The translations under genes were made by a program, and so were the position numbers. The notes under the pieces were generated by a model. That model was not told the origin of the DNA. It saw only the letters and a list, made by a program, of their open reading frames with translations, and did not search any database. From Actinocatenispora thailandica (GTDB taxonomy: Bacteria > Actinomycetota > Actinomycetes > Mycobacteriales > Micromonosporaceae), in the NCBI RefSeq assembly GCF_016865425.1, contig NZ_AP023355.1:4400198-4464197 (forward strand): 64,000 nt of DNA, written 5' to 3'. Positions within the stretch are counted from its first letter, which is position 1; every line of letters starts with the position of its first letter. Shown piece after piece: positions 7,266 to 16,451 of the stretch.

Positions 7266-8001
7266 ACCGTTCGTACCGCCCGCGTCGGTGGTCCTGGTGT
7301 CCGGCGGCTCGCGCGGCCTCGGTCTGTCCATTGTGGAGGATCTGGTCGGCAGCGGGCTGCGGGTAGCCACGTTCGCCCGCAGCATCACCCCGGAGCTGGC
7401 CAAGCTCGCCGACGCCGAACCCGACCGGGTGCTCGCCGGTGCCGTCGACATCACCGACCGGGCCGCGACGACCGAGTTCGTCCGTACCGCGGAGTCCTCG
7501 CTCGGCCCGATCGACGCGCTGGTCAACAACGCCGCGATCGGCCAGGATTCGCTGCACGTGCACACCTCGCCGGACCGGCTCGCCCACCTGATCGAGGTCA
7601 ACCTCACCGCGCCGCTGCTGCTGACCCGGCTGGTGCTGCGCCGGATGCTCGCCGGTGGCCGGCGCGGCCGGGTCGTCAACGTCACCTCGATCTGCGCCCG
7701 GCGCGGCTTCCCCGGCCTCGTCGCTTACTCGGCGACCAAGGGCGGGATGGAGGCGGCGACCCGCTCGCTCGCCCGCGAGCTGCGCGACCGCGCGCTGATC
7801 AACTGCGTGGCACCCGGCTTCTTCGCCTCCGAGATGTCCTCGGTGCTCGGCACCGACCAGCTCGACCAGATCGTCCGCCGCACCCCGACCGGCCACCTCA
7901 CCGAGCCGGCCGAGGTGCTCCCGGTGGTCCGGATGCTGCTGCTCGCCGACACCAACATCCACGGCCAGACCATCACCATCGACGGCGCCGCCGGTACCTG
8001 A
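7258..8001 (+). CDS. FabG-like short-chain dehydrogenase/reductase
   Basis: This classical SDR of 247 aa resembles 3-oxoacyl-ACP reductase. It has an NADP-binding GGSRGLG motif at 16-22, NNAA around 90-93, catalytic Ser144, Tyr157 and Lys161 (YSATK), and the C-terminal LLLADTNIHGQTITIDG. The ATG overlaps the end of the ligase gene by 8 bp, so it belongs to the ACP/ligase unit. A 3-ketoacyl-ACP substrate is the natural inference from this context, giving a 3-hydroxyacyl-ACP. A sugar-ketone reductase role cannot be excluded. It is the last gene of the operon. Confidence 0.82.
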   Translation: MSEPFVPPASVVLVSGGSRGLGLSIVEDLVGSGLRVATFARSITPELAKLADAEPDRVLAGAVDITDRAATTEFVRTAESSLGPIDALVNNAAIGQDSLHVHTSPDRLAHLIEVNLTAPLLLTRLVLRRMLAGGRRGRVVNVTSICARRGFPGLVAYSATKGGMEAATRSLARELRDRALINCVAPGFFASEMSSVLGTDQLDQIVRRTPTGHLTEPAEVLPVVRMLLLADTNIHGQTITIDGAAGT

Positions 8002-8090
8002 CCCCGGGCCCGCCCCGCCGGTACCGCCATAGGGTGGGCCCAGGTCTCCGATCGCGTCGGCCGCGGCGGTGCGTCGCCGGCCGGGGCGGG

Positions 8091-10012
8091 TCAGTGCATC
8101 CGGAAGTCGTACTCGGGCGGGATCGGGCGGTCCGGGAACGCGGCGGTCCACAGCGCGTCGAGCGACGTCTCGCCCTCCCGCAGGTCGGCGACCTCGAGCC
8201 CGTCGGACAGGATCGTGCGAGCCCGATCGGGCTGCCCGGCGGCGAGCGCGGCCCGGACCGTCAGCAGCCGGATCCGGCCGTGCTCGCGCACCTCGGCCGG
8301 CGCCCCGTCGAGCAGCGCCAGGCATCCGGTGGCCCGGTCCGCGGCGAGCAGCGCCTCGCCGGCCTCGGCGGCGAGCTGCCGGCACCATCGCGCCGACCGG
8401 TACGCCCGTTCCAGCAGGTCGGCGGCCGCCTCGACCCGGCCGTCGGCGGTCGCCAGCAGGCCCTGCCCGCGCACCGCCCACGCCGACTCCGCGGCGGCCA
8501 GCGACGCCGCGTACTCGCGCGCCGCGGTGTCGGCGTCGCCGCGCTGGTGCGCCAGCACCCCCCGGTGGTACGCGGCGAGCCAGCCGGTGTCCGCGCCGAG
8601 CCGGGCCGCCCAGTCCGGCTCGCTGCCGGCGCCGCCGACGTACGAGGCGGGCGGCGTCGCCGGGTCCGCCGGGGGCAGCGCGCCGTCGGCCAGCAGGGCC
8701 AGCCACGGCTGCTGTTCCGGCCCGAGGGTGTCCTCGTCGAACGGGGTACCGGTCTCGTCGCACCAGCCGGCCCCGCGGCGGTGCCGCTCGAGCGCGCCCC
8801 AGCCGGAGCCGGCGCAGACCCGCTCGGCCGGCGGCGCGTCGGCCAGCCGTACCGCCTCGGCGAGCTCGGCGTCCAGCTGCGCCGCCGGGACCGCGGCGGC
8901 CAGCTGACCGTCCACATGCGACACCGCAGCGGTCCAGTCACCGTGTGCGACCTCGCGGTCGACAGTGACCGGCCCGTAGGTCTCCAGCCAGCTCCAGGAC
9001 GCGCCGGCCGGCATCGGCAGGTGCTCGTACTGGGTGGCGGCGAGGCCGGCCTGAATCTCGGCATACCCGTCGTTTCCGGGCGACAGCCAGTCGGCCCAGT
9101 GCCGGCCGCCGGTGGAGGTGCCCCAGACGAACAACTTGCGGCCGGTCAGCCGGGCGGTGGAGGTCTGCGCCAGCCCGCCGCCCTGATCGTCGACCGCGAT
9201 GATCCACGGCCGCGACACGCCGGAGGTGTCGAAGAAGTAGTCGGCCGCGTGCTCGTTGCGCAGCGGGTACGAGGTGTCCACCCCGTCCTGGACCGGTACC
9301 GGCCGCGCCCGGATCGTCCCGTCGTAGCTGGTGCAGAACGCCCGGTCGGCGGGAGCGAGCACCCGCACGTCCTCGGGTACCGCGGTGTTGGACCACCAGT
9401 ACATGAAGGTCGGCTCGGGAGCAGTGGCACGAATCCGGACATGCACCCGCAACGCGTCGGCGCCGGCCGGCAGCCACGCGTCGACCTGGAACACCGCGCC
9501 GCGCAGCCGCTCGTACTCCCACATCCGCAGCATCGGCACCCCGCCCGGCCCGGTCAGCAGCGCCGCGTGCAGCGGCGAGCAGGTCGTCGGGCTGTGCCCA
9601 CGGGTGCCGATGTTCCACTCCACCCCGCCGGCGAACCAGGCGTTGCGCAGCGCAAGGTTCGCCGGCTGCCACACCGGGTTGCGGTAGAGCAACTCGCGAC
9701 CGTCGCGCAGGTCGACCAGCGACCAGAGCCGGCCGCCGAGCTCCGGGACGAACGTGGCACGCAGCACGTCGTTGTCGAGTACGACGGTGGAGAGTTCCCC
9801 GGCTGCCGCAACCGAGAGTAACCGTCCTGGGTCAGGTACGGCAGCAGGGTGCGCGGCGCGCCGTGCTCGGCGTTGCGCACCACCGCGGCCGGCAACTCCT
9901 CAGTGGACAGTCGGTACGGCGCCGCCGGCGGCCCGGCGACCGGCGGCAGCGGGTTCATCGGCCCGATATCGGCCTTCGGCAGCGAGAGTGACTCGATTCG
10001 TACTCGGCTCAC
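8091..10012 (-). CDS. DUF5107 domain protein with TPR-like C-terminus (apparent frameshift near 9800)
   Basis: The protein resembles DUF5107/TPR proteins of actinomycetes, thought to act on carbohydrates. The C-terminal frame has ATFVPELGGRLWSL, LLYRNPVWQPANLALRNAW and GGVEWNIGTRGHSPTT. A helical repeat region follows from about 350 residues on. The N-terminal part (GTG at 10012; NPLPPVAGPP, LLPYLTQDGYSR) lies in another frame. The two join cleanly if one base is added to the C4 run at 9797-9800, giving 640 aa. I read this as a sequencing slip rather than a true pseudogene. It is convergent with the ACP operon. The enzymatic role is unknown. Confidence 0.7.
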
Positions 10013-10311
10013 CCGGATGAGCCTACGAGCCGGTGCGAGCGGGCCGGCGGGCGGCGGTGACGTGCACACTGAGTGTCGGCAAGATGGCGGCGATCTTGCG
10101 TGGGGCCGACTCAGCTCCACCCACCGTTCGGGGAGATCGTCGAGACCGATCGGACCCGGTACCGATGCGTCGACGGGCCGCCCGGCTGTTACCTCGTTAT
10201 ACTTCACGCCGGTCCCCGCGGTGGCTCGCCGCGAAGCCAGTGGCCCTGCTGGAGAGCCCGACCGGCCGAGTCCGACCGGGCGGTGTTCTCGTCTTCTCTG
10301 GAAGGTCGTTT
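10013..10311. promoter_or_regulatory. Divergent region upstream of the principal sigma factor gene
   Basis: This 299-bp gap separates the start of the DUF5107 gene from the sigma factor start. It must contain the hrdB promoter and leader. I could not assign -10/-35 boxes with confidence. An in-frame ATG at 10165 would extend the sigma factor, but it lacks a ribosome binding site, whereas GGAAGG at 10300-10305 is well placed for GTG 10312. Confidence 0.4.
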
Positions 10312-11943
10312 GTGTCCGAAGCCGCTTCCTCCGCCGGTTCCGACGTTCGCGCCGTCACCGACTCGCTCGTCGCGCAGGCCGATTCGTCCGGCCATCTCAC
10401 CTCCGCCGACGTGGCCCGGGTGCTGGCCGCCGCCGAGGTGACCCCGGCCCAGGGTCGCAAGATCCTCAAGGCACTCGCCCAGGCCGGCGTGACCGTGGTG
10501 GTGGACGGCTCCGCCGGCACCGCCAAGCGCCGCCGTGCCACGCCCACCCGCCCGGCCACCACCGGCAAGGCCGCGTCCTCGACGCGCCCCGCAGTGACCC
10601 GGTCGACCCCGGCCGCCACCCAGCCGTCCCCGGCCACGGTGACCGAGCCGGTCGGCGCTGCCGCCTCCGCCGAGGAGGCGAGCGACGTCGAGCCGGCCGG
10701 CGCGGGCGCGCCGGAGGCGGCCAAGAAGGCCCCGGCGAAGCGGGCGAAGAAGGCCGCCGCGAAGAAGCCGGCCGCGAAGGCGGCGAAGCCCGCCGACGAA
10801 CCGGCCACCGACGAGGCTCCGGACGAGGTCGACCTCGCCGCCGAGGAGCCGCCGGCGCCGGCGAAGAAGACCGCTCGGGCCAAGACCGCCAAGAAGACTG
10901 CCGCGAAGAAGACCGCGCGCGGCAAGAAGGGCGACGGTGACGGCGAGCAGTCCGACGACTTCGACTGGGACGACGAGGACTCCGAGGCGCTGCGGCAGGC
11001 CCGCAAGGACGCCGAGCTGACCACCTCCGCCGACTCGGTCCGGGCGTACCTGAAGCAGATCGGTCGGGTGCCGCTGCTCAACGCCGAGCAGGAGGTCGAC
11101 CTCGCCAAGCGGATCGAGGCCGGGCTGTACGCGGCGGAGCTGCTCCGGCAGAAGGAGGAGTCCGGCGAGGAGGTCACGATCGAGCTGCGGCGCGAGCTGA
11201 AGCAGATCGAGCGGGACGGCATCCGCGCCAAGGACCACCTGTTGGAGGCGAACCTGCGGCTGGTGGTGTCGATCGCCAAGCGCTACACCGGCCGCGGGAT
11301 GGCCTTCCTGGACCTGATTCAGGACGGCAACCTCGGCCTGGTGCGCGCGGTGGAGAAGTTCGACTACACCAAGGGCTTCAAGTTCTCGACCTACGCGACC
11401 TGGTGGATCCGGCAGGCGATCACCCGGGCGATGGCCGACCAGGCGCGCACGATCCGCATCCCGGTGCACATGGTCGAGGTGATCAACAAGCTGGGTCGCC
11501 TGCAGCGCGAGCTGCTCCAGTCGATGGGCCGCGAGCCCACCCCGGAGGAGCTGGCCAAGGAAATGGACATCACCCCAGAAAAGGTGATGGAGATCCAGCA
11601 GTACGCGCGGGAGCCGATCTCGCTCGACCAGACCATCGGCGACGAGGGCGACAGCCAGCTCGGTGACTTCATCGAGGACTCCGAGGCGGTGTCGGCGGTC
11701 GAGGCGGTGTCGTTCTCGCTGTTCCAGAACGAGCTGCAGCAGGTGCTCGGCACCCTGTCGGAGCGGGAGGCCGGCGTGGTCCGGCTGCGGTTCGGACTGA
11801 CCGACGGCCAGCCGCGCACCCTGGACGAGATCGGCCAGGCGTTCGGCGTGACCCGGGAACGGATCCGCCAGATCGAGTCCAAGACGATGTCCAAGCTGCG
11901 CCATCCGTCCCGCTCGCAGCTGCTGCGCGACTACCTCGAATAG
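10312..11943 (+). CDS. hrdB: Principal RNA polymerase sigma factor (RpoD/HrdB/SigA)
   Basis: This is the main vegetative sigma-70 factor of 543 aa. The N-terminal third is Lys/Ala/Pro-rich ([15 protein letters not shown]-type repeats at about 135-205), as in actinomycete HrdB. Region 1.2 ([21 protein letters not shown]), region 2 ([49 protein letters not shown]), region 3 and region 4 ([36 protein letters not shown]) follow in order. It ends in the typical LRDYLE. The GTG start has GGAAGG six bases upstream. It is monocistronic, with a hairpin after the stop. Confidence 0.95.
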   Translation: MSEAASSAGSDVRAVTDSLVAQADSSGHLTSADVARVLAAAEVTPAQGRKILKALAQAGVTVVVDGSAGTAKRRRATPTRPATTGKAASSTRPAVTRSTPAATQPSPATVTEPVGAAASAEEASDVEPAGAGAPEAAKKAPAKRAKKAAAKKPAAKAAKPADEPATDEAPDEVDLAAEEPPAPAKKTARAKTAKKTAAKKTARGKKGDGDGEQSDDFDWDDEDSEALRQARKDAELTTSADSVRAYLKQIGRVPLLNAEQEVDLAKRIEAGLYAAELLRQKEESGEEVTIELRRELKQIERDGIRAKDHLLEANLRLVVSIAKRYTGRGMAFLDLIQDGNLGLVRAVEKFDYTKGFKFSTYATWWIRQAITRAMADQARTIRIPVHMVEVINKLGRLQRELLQSMGREPTPEELAKEMDITPEKVMEIQQYAREPISLDQTIGDEGDSQLGDFIEDSEAVSAVEAVSFSLFQNELQQVLGTLSEREAGVVRLRFGLTDGQPRTLDEIGQAFGVTRERIRQIESKTMSKLRHPSRSQLLRDYLE

Positions 11944-11964
11944 GTCGCACCCGACACGCGAGGG

Positions 11965-11992
11965 TGGCGCCCGGCCGGCCGGTCGGGCGCCA
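11965..11992 (+). terminator. Hairpin terminator after the sigma factor gene
   Basis: A perfect 9-bp inverted repeat, TGGCGCCCG (11965-11973) and CGGGCGCCA (11984-11992), with a 10-base loop lies 22 bases after the stop, followed by a pyrimidine-rich stretch. Confidence 0.7.
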
Positions 11993-12041
11993 TCGTCGTC
12001 TCCGGCGGGGCCCGTCGGGCTCGCTGGCAGCGCCGGACTCG

Positions 12042-12428
12042 TCAGTCGGCGAGCGCGCGGGTGAGCAGGTGCGCGCTGCGCATCCGGCCATCGGCGGTGA
12101 ACCGGCCGAAGAAGCACACGTCGATGGCCAGGTCACGGCCGCGCTGCCGGGCGTGCAGCGTGTACCGCGCGGCAAGCAGGTCGCCGTCGGCGACCGCGTC
12201 GTGCACCTCGATCCGGATGCTCGGCCGGTTCTTACGCACCGGGCGGGTGTGCGCGATCAGCTTGTCCCGGTCGATCACGTTGCCGTCGGCGACCTGCACG
12301 ACGTCCGCGGTGTGGTACCGATCGACGATCAGTGCCGGGTCGGTGTCGTCGCGCAGCAGATCGGCGGTGAACGAGGTGAAGAAGTCGGCGATGAACCGCG
12401 CCGGCTCGGTGTCGGTCAACGAACGCAT
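12042..12428 (-). CDS. SnoaL/NTF2-like protein
   Basis: This 128-aa protein has the SnoaL-like pattern: an N-terminal helix (ARFIADFFTSFTADLL), YHTADVVQVADGNVIDRDKLIAHTRPVRKN, and antiparallel strands ending CFFGRFTADGRMRSAHLL. Such proteins are small alpha+beta cones that act as isomerases, cyclases or polyketide-tailoring enzymes, or have unknown roles. It is divergent from the TetR gene, with a shared palindromic operator between them, so it is a probable target of that repressor. Its substrate is unknown. Confidence 0.75.
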   Translation of the reverse strand: MRSLTDTEPARFIADFFTSFTADLLRDDTDPALIVDRYHTADVVQVADGNVIDRDKLIAHTRPVRKNRPSIRIEVHDAVADGDLLAARYTLHARQRGRDLAIDVCFFGRFTADGRMRSAHLLTRALAD

Positions 12429-12462
12429 GGCGTACCGCCCAGTCTCACGATCCGGTATTATC

Positions 12463-12479
12463 TCTTACATGTTGTAAGA
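12463..12479. promoter_or_regulatory. TetR operator between the SnoaL and TetR genes
   Basis: A perfect 7-3-7 inverted repeat TCTTACA-TGT-TGTAAGA lies in the 87-bp divergent gap. A second half-site, TGTAAGA (12508-12514), abuts the tetR start codon at 12516. The A+T-rich surroundings (12455-12500) are out of character with the rest of the window and probably hold the overlapping promoters. Confidence 0.7.
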
Positions 12480-12515
12480 TATATTCCCGGGTTCAATTTT
12501 GACAAGGTGTAAGAG

Positions 12516-13181
12516 ATGAACGCACCTGTGCCCCGCCCCGCCACCGACCCGGTGCCACCGGGACGCCGGCGCGACACGCCCGCGCCGGCCGATGTGCGCG
12601 GAGCCGACACGACCCGGCGCCGCGCCGACGCCCGCAAGAGCCGCGCCGCGATCCTCGCCGCCGCGGCAGAGGTGCTCGACGCCACCCCGGACGCCGGCCT
12701 GGCCGCGGTCGCCCGCGCCGCCGGCGTCACCCGACAGACGATCTACGCCCACTTCGCCTCCCGGGAACGGCTGCTCGCCGCCGTCGTCGAGCAGCTCACC
12801 GAGCAGGCCGCCGCCGCGATGGACGCCGTCGACCTCGACTCCGGTACCGCCGGCGATGCGCTGCTGCGGCTGCTCGCCGCCGGCCAGCAGACCACCGGCC
12901 GCTACCCGGCGCTGCTCCAGCAGATCGCCGCCGAGCCGGTCGGCGCGGAGGCCGACCGGCAACGGCACGCGCCGGTCGCGGACCGGATCGAACGGGTGAT
13001 CCGCCGCGGCCAGCGCACCGGCGAGTTCGACGATCGGCTGCCGGCCGGCTGGCTCGCCAGTGCCGTCATCGCGCTCGCCCACGCCGCCGCCGAGCACCGG
13101 CCCGGCATCGGCGCCGACGGGCTGCGCCGCACCCTCCTGAACACCCTGACTCCGCACCCGGACCCCGTCGAACGGGGTTGA
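12516..13181 (+). CDS. TetR family transcriptional regulator
   Basis: This 221-aa repressor has a 40-residue disordered N-terminus, then the TetR helix-turn-helix ([48 protein letters not shown], read in segments) at about 42-90 and an all-helical ligand domain. It lies head to head with the SnoaL gene, with its likely operator in between, and 34 bp before the aldo-keto reductase. It therefore probably represses itself, the reductase and the SnoaL gene. The inducer is unknown. Confidence 0.85.
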   Translation: MNAPVPRPATDPVPPGRRRDTPAPADVRGADTTRRRADARKSRAAILAAAAEVLDATPDAGLAAVARAAGVTRQTIYAHFASRERLLAAVVEQLTEQAAAAMDAVDLDSGTAGDALLRLLAAGQQTTGRYPALLQQIAAEPVGAEADRQRHAPVADRIERVIRRGQRTGEFDDRLPAGWLASAVIALAHAAAEHRPGIGADGLRRTLLNTLTPHPDPVERG

Positions 13182-13215
13182 TCTGGAGCGCGGTCCAGGC
13201 CGTAGCGTCCGGCAC

Positions 13216-14214
13216 ATGGACCTTCGCTTCCTCGGCCGCACCGGGCTCCAGGTCAGTGAGCTGTGCCTGGGCACGATGATGTTCGGCGACCGCGCCGACG
13301 AGCAGACCAGCCACCGCATCCTCGACGAGTACACCGCCGCCGGCGGCACCTTCGTCGACACCGCCGACGTGTACGCCTCGGGCCGCGCCGAACAGATCCT
13401 GGGCCGCTGGCTCGCCGGCCGGGACCGCGACGACCTGGTCATCGCGACCAAGGTGTACGGCGAGAAAGCGCCCGGCGAGCCGGTGCGGGGCGCCGGCCGC
13501 AAACACGTGCTGCACGCGGTCGAGGACAGCCTGCGCCGGCTGCGCACCGACTACCTCGACCTGTACCAGATCCACGTGTACGACGACGCCACCCCGATCG
13601 AGGAGACGCTGTCGACGCTCGACACGCTGGTCCGGGACGGCAAGGTGCGGTTCGTCGGGGCATCCAACTACACCGGCTGGCAGTTCCAGAAGTCGATCGG
13701 CCTCGCCCGGCAGCACGGCTGGGAACCCTTCACCTGCCTGCAGCCCACCTACAACCTGCTGACCCGCGAGGCCGAGTGGGAGCTGATCCCGGTCTGCGAG
13801 CAGGAGGGCGCCGGCCTGGTCGCCTGGAGCCCACTGGCCGGTGGCTGGCTGTCCGGCAAGTACCAGCGGGGCATGCGCCAGCCGCCCGCCGGTACCCGCG
13901 CCGACTCCGACGGCAGCTGGCCGCGCCGCGACACCGACACCACCTGGCAGGTGATCGACGCGGTACGAGCGGTGGCCGCCGAGGTCGACCGCACACCGGC
14001 CCAGGTCGCGCTGCGCTGGCTGCTGCAACGCCCCGGGGTCACCGCACCGATCGTCGGAGTACGCACGGTCGAGCAGCTGCGGGACAACCTCGGCGCCGCC
14101 GGCTGGTCGCTCGACCCGTCGCACCTCGACCGGCTCACCGAGGCCAGCGAGCGCCCCCACCCCTACCCGTACGACCTGCAGCAGCTCCCCCAGTTCCGCC
14201 GCCGCCCCCGGTAG
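13216..14214 (+). CDS. Aldo/keto reductase
   Basis: This 332-aa NADPH-dependent oxidoreductase has a (beta/alpha)8 barrel of the YghZ/Kvbeta-like AKR group. The catalytic tetrad is visible as Asp48 and Tyr53 ([11 protein letters not shown]), Lys79 (VIATKVYG) and His120 (YQIHVYDD). Cofactor-binding segments are [26 protein letters not shown] and [12 protein letters not shown]. It follows the tetR gene in the same direction, so it is probably co-transcribed and induced with it. The physiological carbonyl substrate is unknown. Confidence 0.88.
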   Translation: MDLRFLGRTGLQVSELCLGTMMFGDRADEQTSHRILDEYTAAGGTFVDTADVYASGRAEQILGRWLAGRDRDDLVIATKVYGEKAPGEPVRGAGRKHVLHAVEDSLRRLRTDYLDLYQIHVYDDATPIEETLSTLDTLVRDGKVRFVGASNYTGWQFQKSIGLARQHGWEPFTCLQPTYNLLTREAEWELIPVCEQEGAGLVAWSPLAGGWLSGKYQRGMRQPPAGTRADSDGSWPRRDTDTTWQVIDAVRAVAAEVDRTPAQVALRWLLQRPGVTAPIVGVRTVEQLRDNLGAAGWSLDPSHLDRLTEASERPHPYPYDLQQLPQFRRRPR

Positions 14215-14289
14215 CGGCGGCCGAGCCCGCCACGGCCGGCGGCGGGCCGGTTCGCCGGTTCGCCGGTTCGATCCGAGCCGGCTGCTGGT

Positions 14290-14475
14290 TCAGCGGAAGA
14301 CGGCGGACCGGCCCGCGGCGAGATCGGTGAGGGCGTCCCGATGCTGCTGGCTGAACAGCCGCGGCGCCTCGCCGACCGGGAAGTACCGCACCGCCGTTGC
14401 TGGTGTAGCGGATGACGTGGCGCGGGTGGCGGTCGGCGCGTCCGGATCGTCCAGGTAGTCGATGCGTTCCGGCAT
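14290..14475 (-). pseudogene. Internally deleted NUDIX hydrolase remnant
   Basis: This 61-aa frame joins a NUDIX-like N-terminus (MPERIDYLDDPDAPTATR, SSATPATAV) directly to what looks like a NUDIX C-terminus (RYFPVGEAPRLFSQQHRDAL, AAGRSAVFR). The central NUDIX box (GX5EX7REUXEEXGU) is absent. The reading is uninterrupted, so I infer an in-frame internal deletion. It cannot be an active hydrolase. A short unrelated ORF is the alternative. Confidence 0.4.
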
Positions 14476-14564
14476 CCCGCCCTCGCTTCGTTCCGGTCGT
14501 GAACGTGCGGCGGCACGCGACCGCACCCAGCAGGGCGGGTGCGGTCGCGTGCCGCCAGCGGCTG

Positions 14565-14999
14565 TCAGCTGAGGTTGGTCGTCGCGGTGAGCGTCACCTG
14601 CTCGGTGAACCGCACCGGGTTCGCCGACGCGCTCCCGGCGAACTGGCTGCGGTACGAGCTGAGCAGTTGTGTCACCAGGTTCTCCATGTCGGCGGCGGTG
14701 AACGCCTGGAAGGTGCCCTGGCCGTTCGTGACCTCGACCCGGAAGTCCACCGTGACGGTGGCGTACTCGTCGTTCTCCGGCGGACCCGACAGGTCCACCG
14801 TCGCGGTGTAGGACTTGCCGTACGCGTCCTCGGTCGGGTCGATGTTGCCCACGATGGCGCTCCCCTCGGTACTGGTGGACTGGCGGTGCTTGACCTTGTC
14901 GACATCCTGGGCGTTCGCGGTGGACGTGGTGGCCAGCGCGGTCAGTGGCACGGCGACCGCGCCCGCCGCCACGCCGCTGATGAGCCTTCGTCGTTGCAT
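14565..14999 (-). CDS. Small secreted protein of unknown function
   Basis: This 144-aa protein starts with a basic RRR segment followed by a hydrophobic Ala-rich stretch and an ANA-QD cleavage-like site near residue 30, so it is predicted to be exported (Sec or Tat). The mature part is mostly beta-prone and acidic (IVGNIDPTEDAYGKSYTATV, TVTVDFRVEVTNG, FTEQVTLTAT). No enzymatic motif is visible and I do not recognise a family. ATG 14999 was chosen because the signal peptide starts there. It stands alone next to the integrative element. Confidence 0.65.
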   Translation of the reverse strand: MQRRRLISGVAAGAVAVPLTALATTSTANAQDVDKVKHRQSTSTEGSAIVGNIDPTEDAYGKSYTATVDLSGPPENDEYATVTVDFRVEVTNGQGTFQAFTAADMENLVTQLLSSYRSQFAGSASANPVRFTEQVTLTATTNLS

Positions 15000-15228
15000 C
15001 CGGCAACTCCCCTGCTCGATCGGGTGACGGCCGAGAGTCACACAGCGAAGCAAGCAAGGTGAGATTTAGTGACTTATCCGCCTTCTTCTAGAACCCGCGG
15101 GCCATCACGGCGAGAGCGCCGAGTCCAGCCGACGCAGAGTCCAGCCGACGTAGCGCCAACGCCGAGCGCGGTAACGGGAGGTGGCGGACGATCGAAGCGA
15201 TCTCGCCGAGCGGAGAAACTCCGGAACG
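15000..15228. other. Non-coding flank left of the tRNA-Asn element
   Basis: This 229-bp stretch has no credible gene. It contains the promoter side of the secreted-protein gene and ends at the left 37-bp repeat of the element. A short direct duplication (CCGACG-CAGAGTCCAG type) is visible at 15122-15145. Confidence 0.4.
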
Positions 15229-15265
15229 GAAGCTCCCGCGATTGGACTCGAACCAATAACCTGCC
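15229..15265. repeat. Left attachment repeat (orphan tRNA-Asn 3' fragment)
   Basis: These 37 bp are identical to 18375-18411. They cover the discriminator base, acceptor 3' strand, T-arm and variable loop of tRNA-Asn read on the minus strand. No 5' half follows, so it is not a second functional tRNA. Confidence 0.85.
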
Positions 15266-15542
15266 CGCTTCCGTCGGGTCGATCTCGGTGTTGCTCGTTG
15301 CTGCCCTCTGCCTGGCCTTGCCTACGAGGTTAGCCAGCCATCGAACCTCCTGGTTGCCCTCGGTTCCTCTCACTTCCCATCCACAAGCATGGGTTGGCTC
15401 TGACACGAGGGACGTGCGAGTGGACGCCGCCGGTAGGCGCCGGCCATAACGCCTCACCGACTGGCGGACACAAGAAGCCGTGGGGCTGCGATACGAAACC
15501 AGGCATGTTCCGGAGAAGCGGAGACAGTCGGTGTCGGTCACG
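15266..15542. other. Non-coding left interior of the integrative element
   Basis: This 277-bp gap lies between the left att repeat and the stop of the kinase gene. I see no supported ORF or clear regulatory motif here. Confidence 0.35.
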
Positions 15543-16451
15543 TCAGCACTTGCGCTGGTAGTCGGCGATGGTCTCGGCAATGGCACGATGACCGGCTGCC
15601 GCCAGCACCGGATTGGTGACTCGGTAGACGCGTACGGCCCCGAGCCCGGCGCTCAATGCCCAACCGCGCCCCCGCACCCAGGTCGCGTCGTCAGCGCCGG
15701 ATTCCGCGCGGAACAGGTCACGGCTTCCGGTGGTCAGTAAGGTCCAGGCCGGCAGCATGTCGCAGGCCGGATCACCCAACCCCAGTAGCCCAAAGTCGAT
15801 GACACCGGTCAATAGGCCGTTCGTCGCGAGCAGGTTCGAAGGGAACAGGTCACCGTGAATCCACAGTGGCGAGCGACGCCATGCCGGTGCCGCCAGTGCG
15901 GCCTTCCACACACCGATCGCCGGCTCTGCGTCGATGACGCCGGAAGCGGCGAGGTAGCCAATGGTGGATCGGACCGACCCGTCGTCTCGGGGATCGACTG
16001 GCGTTGCCCGAGCCGACGACGGTCCGCCGGTGGTATCGATTGCCTGAAGTGCGGTAAGGAACTGCCCGAGCCCGACGGCCGCCTCTTCCAAGTTGGAACC
16101 GGAGTCATGCGCAAGGTCCATGCCGGCCAGCCACCGATAGACCGACCATGGGTAGGGATATTCGTCGTCAGGCATGCCTGCGGCCAAGGGCACAGGTATC
16201 GCCAGTGGCAGAAGCGGAGCAAGCTCTGGCAACCACCGCTGCTCCTTTATCACCATCTCGGCGGCTCTGGGTAGACGAGGCAGGCGTACCGCCATGTCGT
16301 CGCCAAGGCGGTACATCGCATTGTCGGTGCCATCAGACGCGACCTTGACGATGGGCAGGTGCGCCCATTGCGGAAATTGTTTCTCGATCAATCCAGCGAC
16401 CAGCGCCCGGTCGATATCGATCTCGTCCGGATGTGTCTTCGGCATCGACAC
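15543..16451 (-). CDS. Aminoglycoside phosphotransferase (APH)-family kinase
   Basis: This 302-aa protein has a protein-kinase-like fold of the APH family. It shows the N-lobe lysine region (AVRLPRLPRAAEMVIKEQRWLP), the catalytic loop WIHGDLFPSNLL (with Gly-Asp, Asn of HxDxxxxN) and the metal-binding IDFGLLGLGDPACD. Such enzymes phosphorylate aminoglycosides, macrolides or other hydroxylated small molecules; the substrate cannot be deduced. It is cargo of the tRNA-Asn element. GTG 16451 has AAAGG five bases upstream; ATG 16445 is the alternative. Confidence 0.82.
   Translation of the reverse strand: MSMPKTHPDEIDIDRALVAGLIEKQFPQWAHLPIVKVASDGTDNAMYRLGDDMAVRLPRLPRAAEMVIKEQRWLPELAPLLPLAIPVPLAAGMPDDEYPYPWSVYRWLAGMDLAHDSGSNLEEAAVGLGQFLTALQAIDTTGGPSSARATPVDPRDDGSVRSTIGYLAASGVIDAEPAIGVWKAALAAPAWRRSPLWIHGDLFPSNLLATNGLLTGVIDFGLLGLGDPACDMLPAWTLLTTGSRDLFRAESGADDATWVRGRGWALSAGLGAVRVYRVTNPVLAAAGHRAIAETIADYQRKC

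Noticed and set aside
10165-10311. N-terminal extension of the sigma factor from ATG 10165
   Set aside because: No Shine-Dalgarno precedes it and the extension resembles non-coding sequence; GTG 10312 has GGAAGG well placed.
10204-12117. A long open frame antisense to the sigma factor gene
   Set aside because: It is a high-GC shadow frame: its product is Arg/Gly/Leu-rich with no domain, while the opposite strand encodes a clear HrdB.
14415-15000. Plus-strand open frames opposite the secreted-protein gene
   Set aside because: The minus strand has a convincing signal peptide and start; the other frames are Arg/Val-rich shadows.
15229-15265. A second tRNA gene
   Set aside because: Only the 3' part of tRNA-Asn is present and no D-arm or anticodon half follows, so it is the att repeat.
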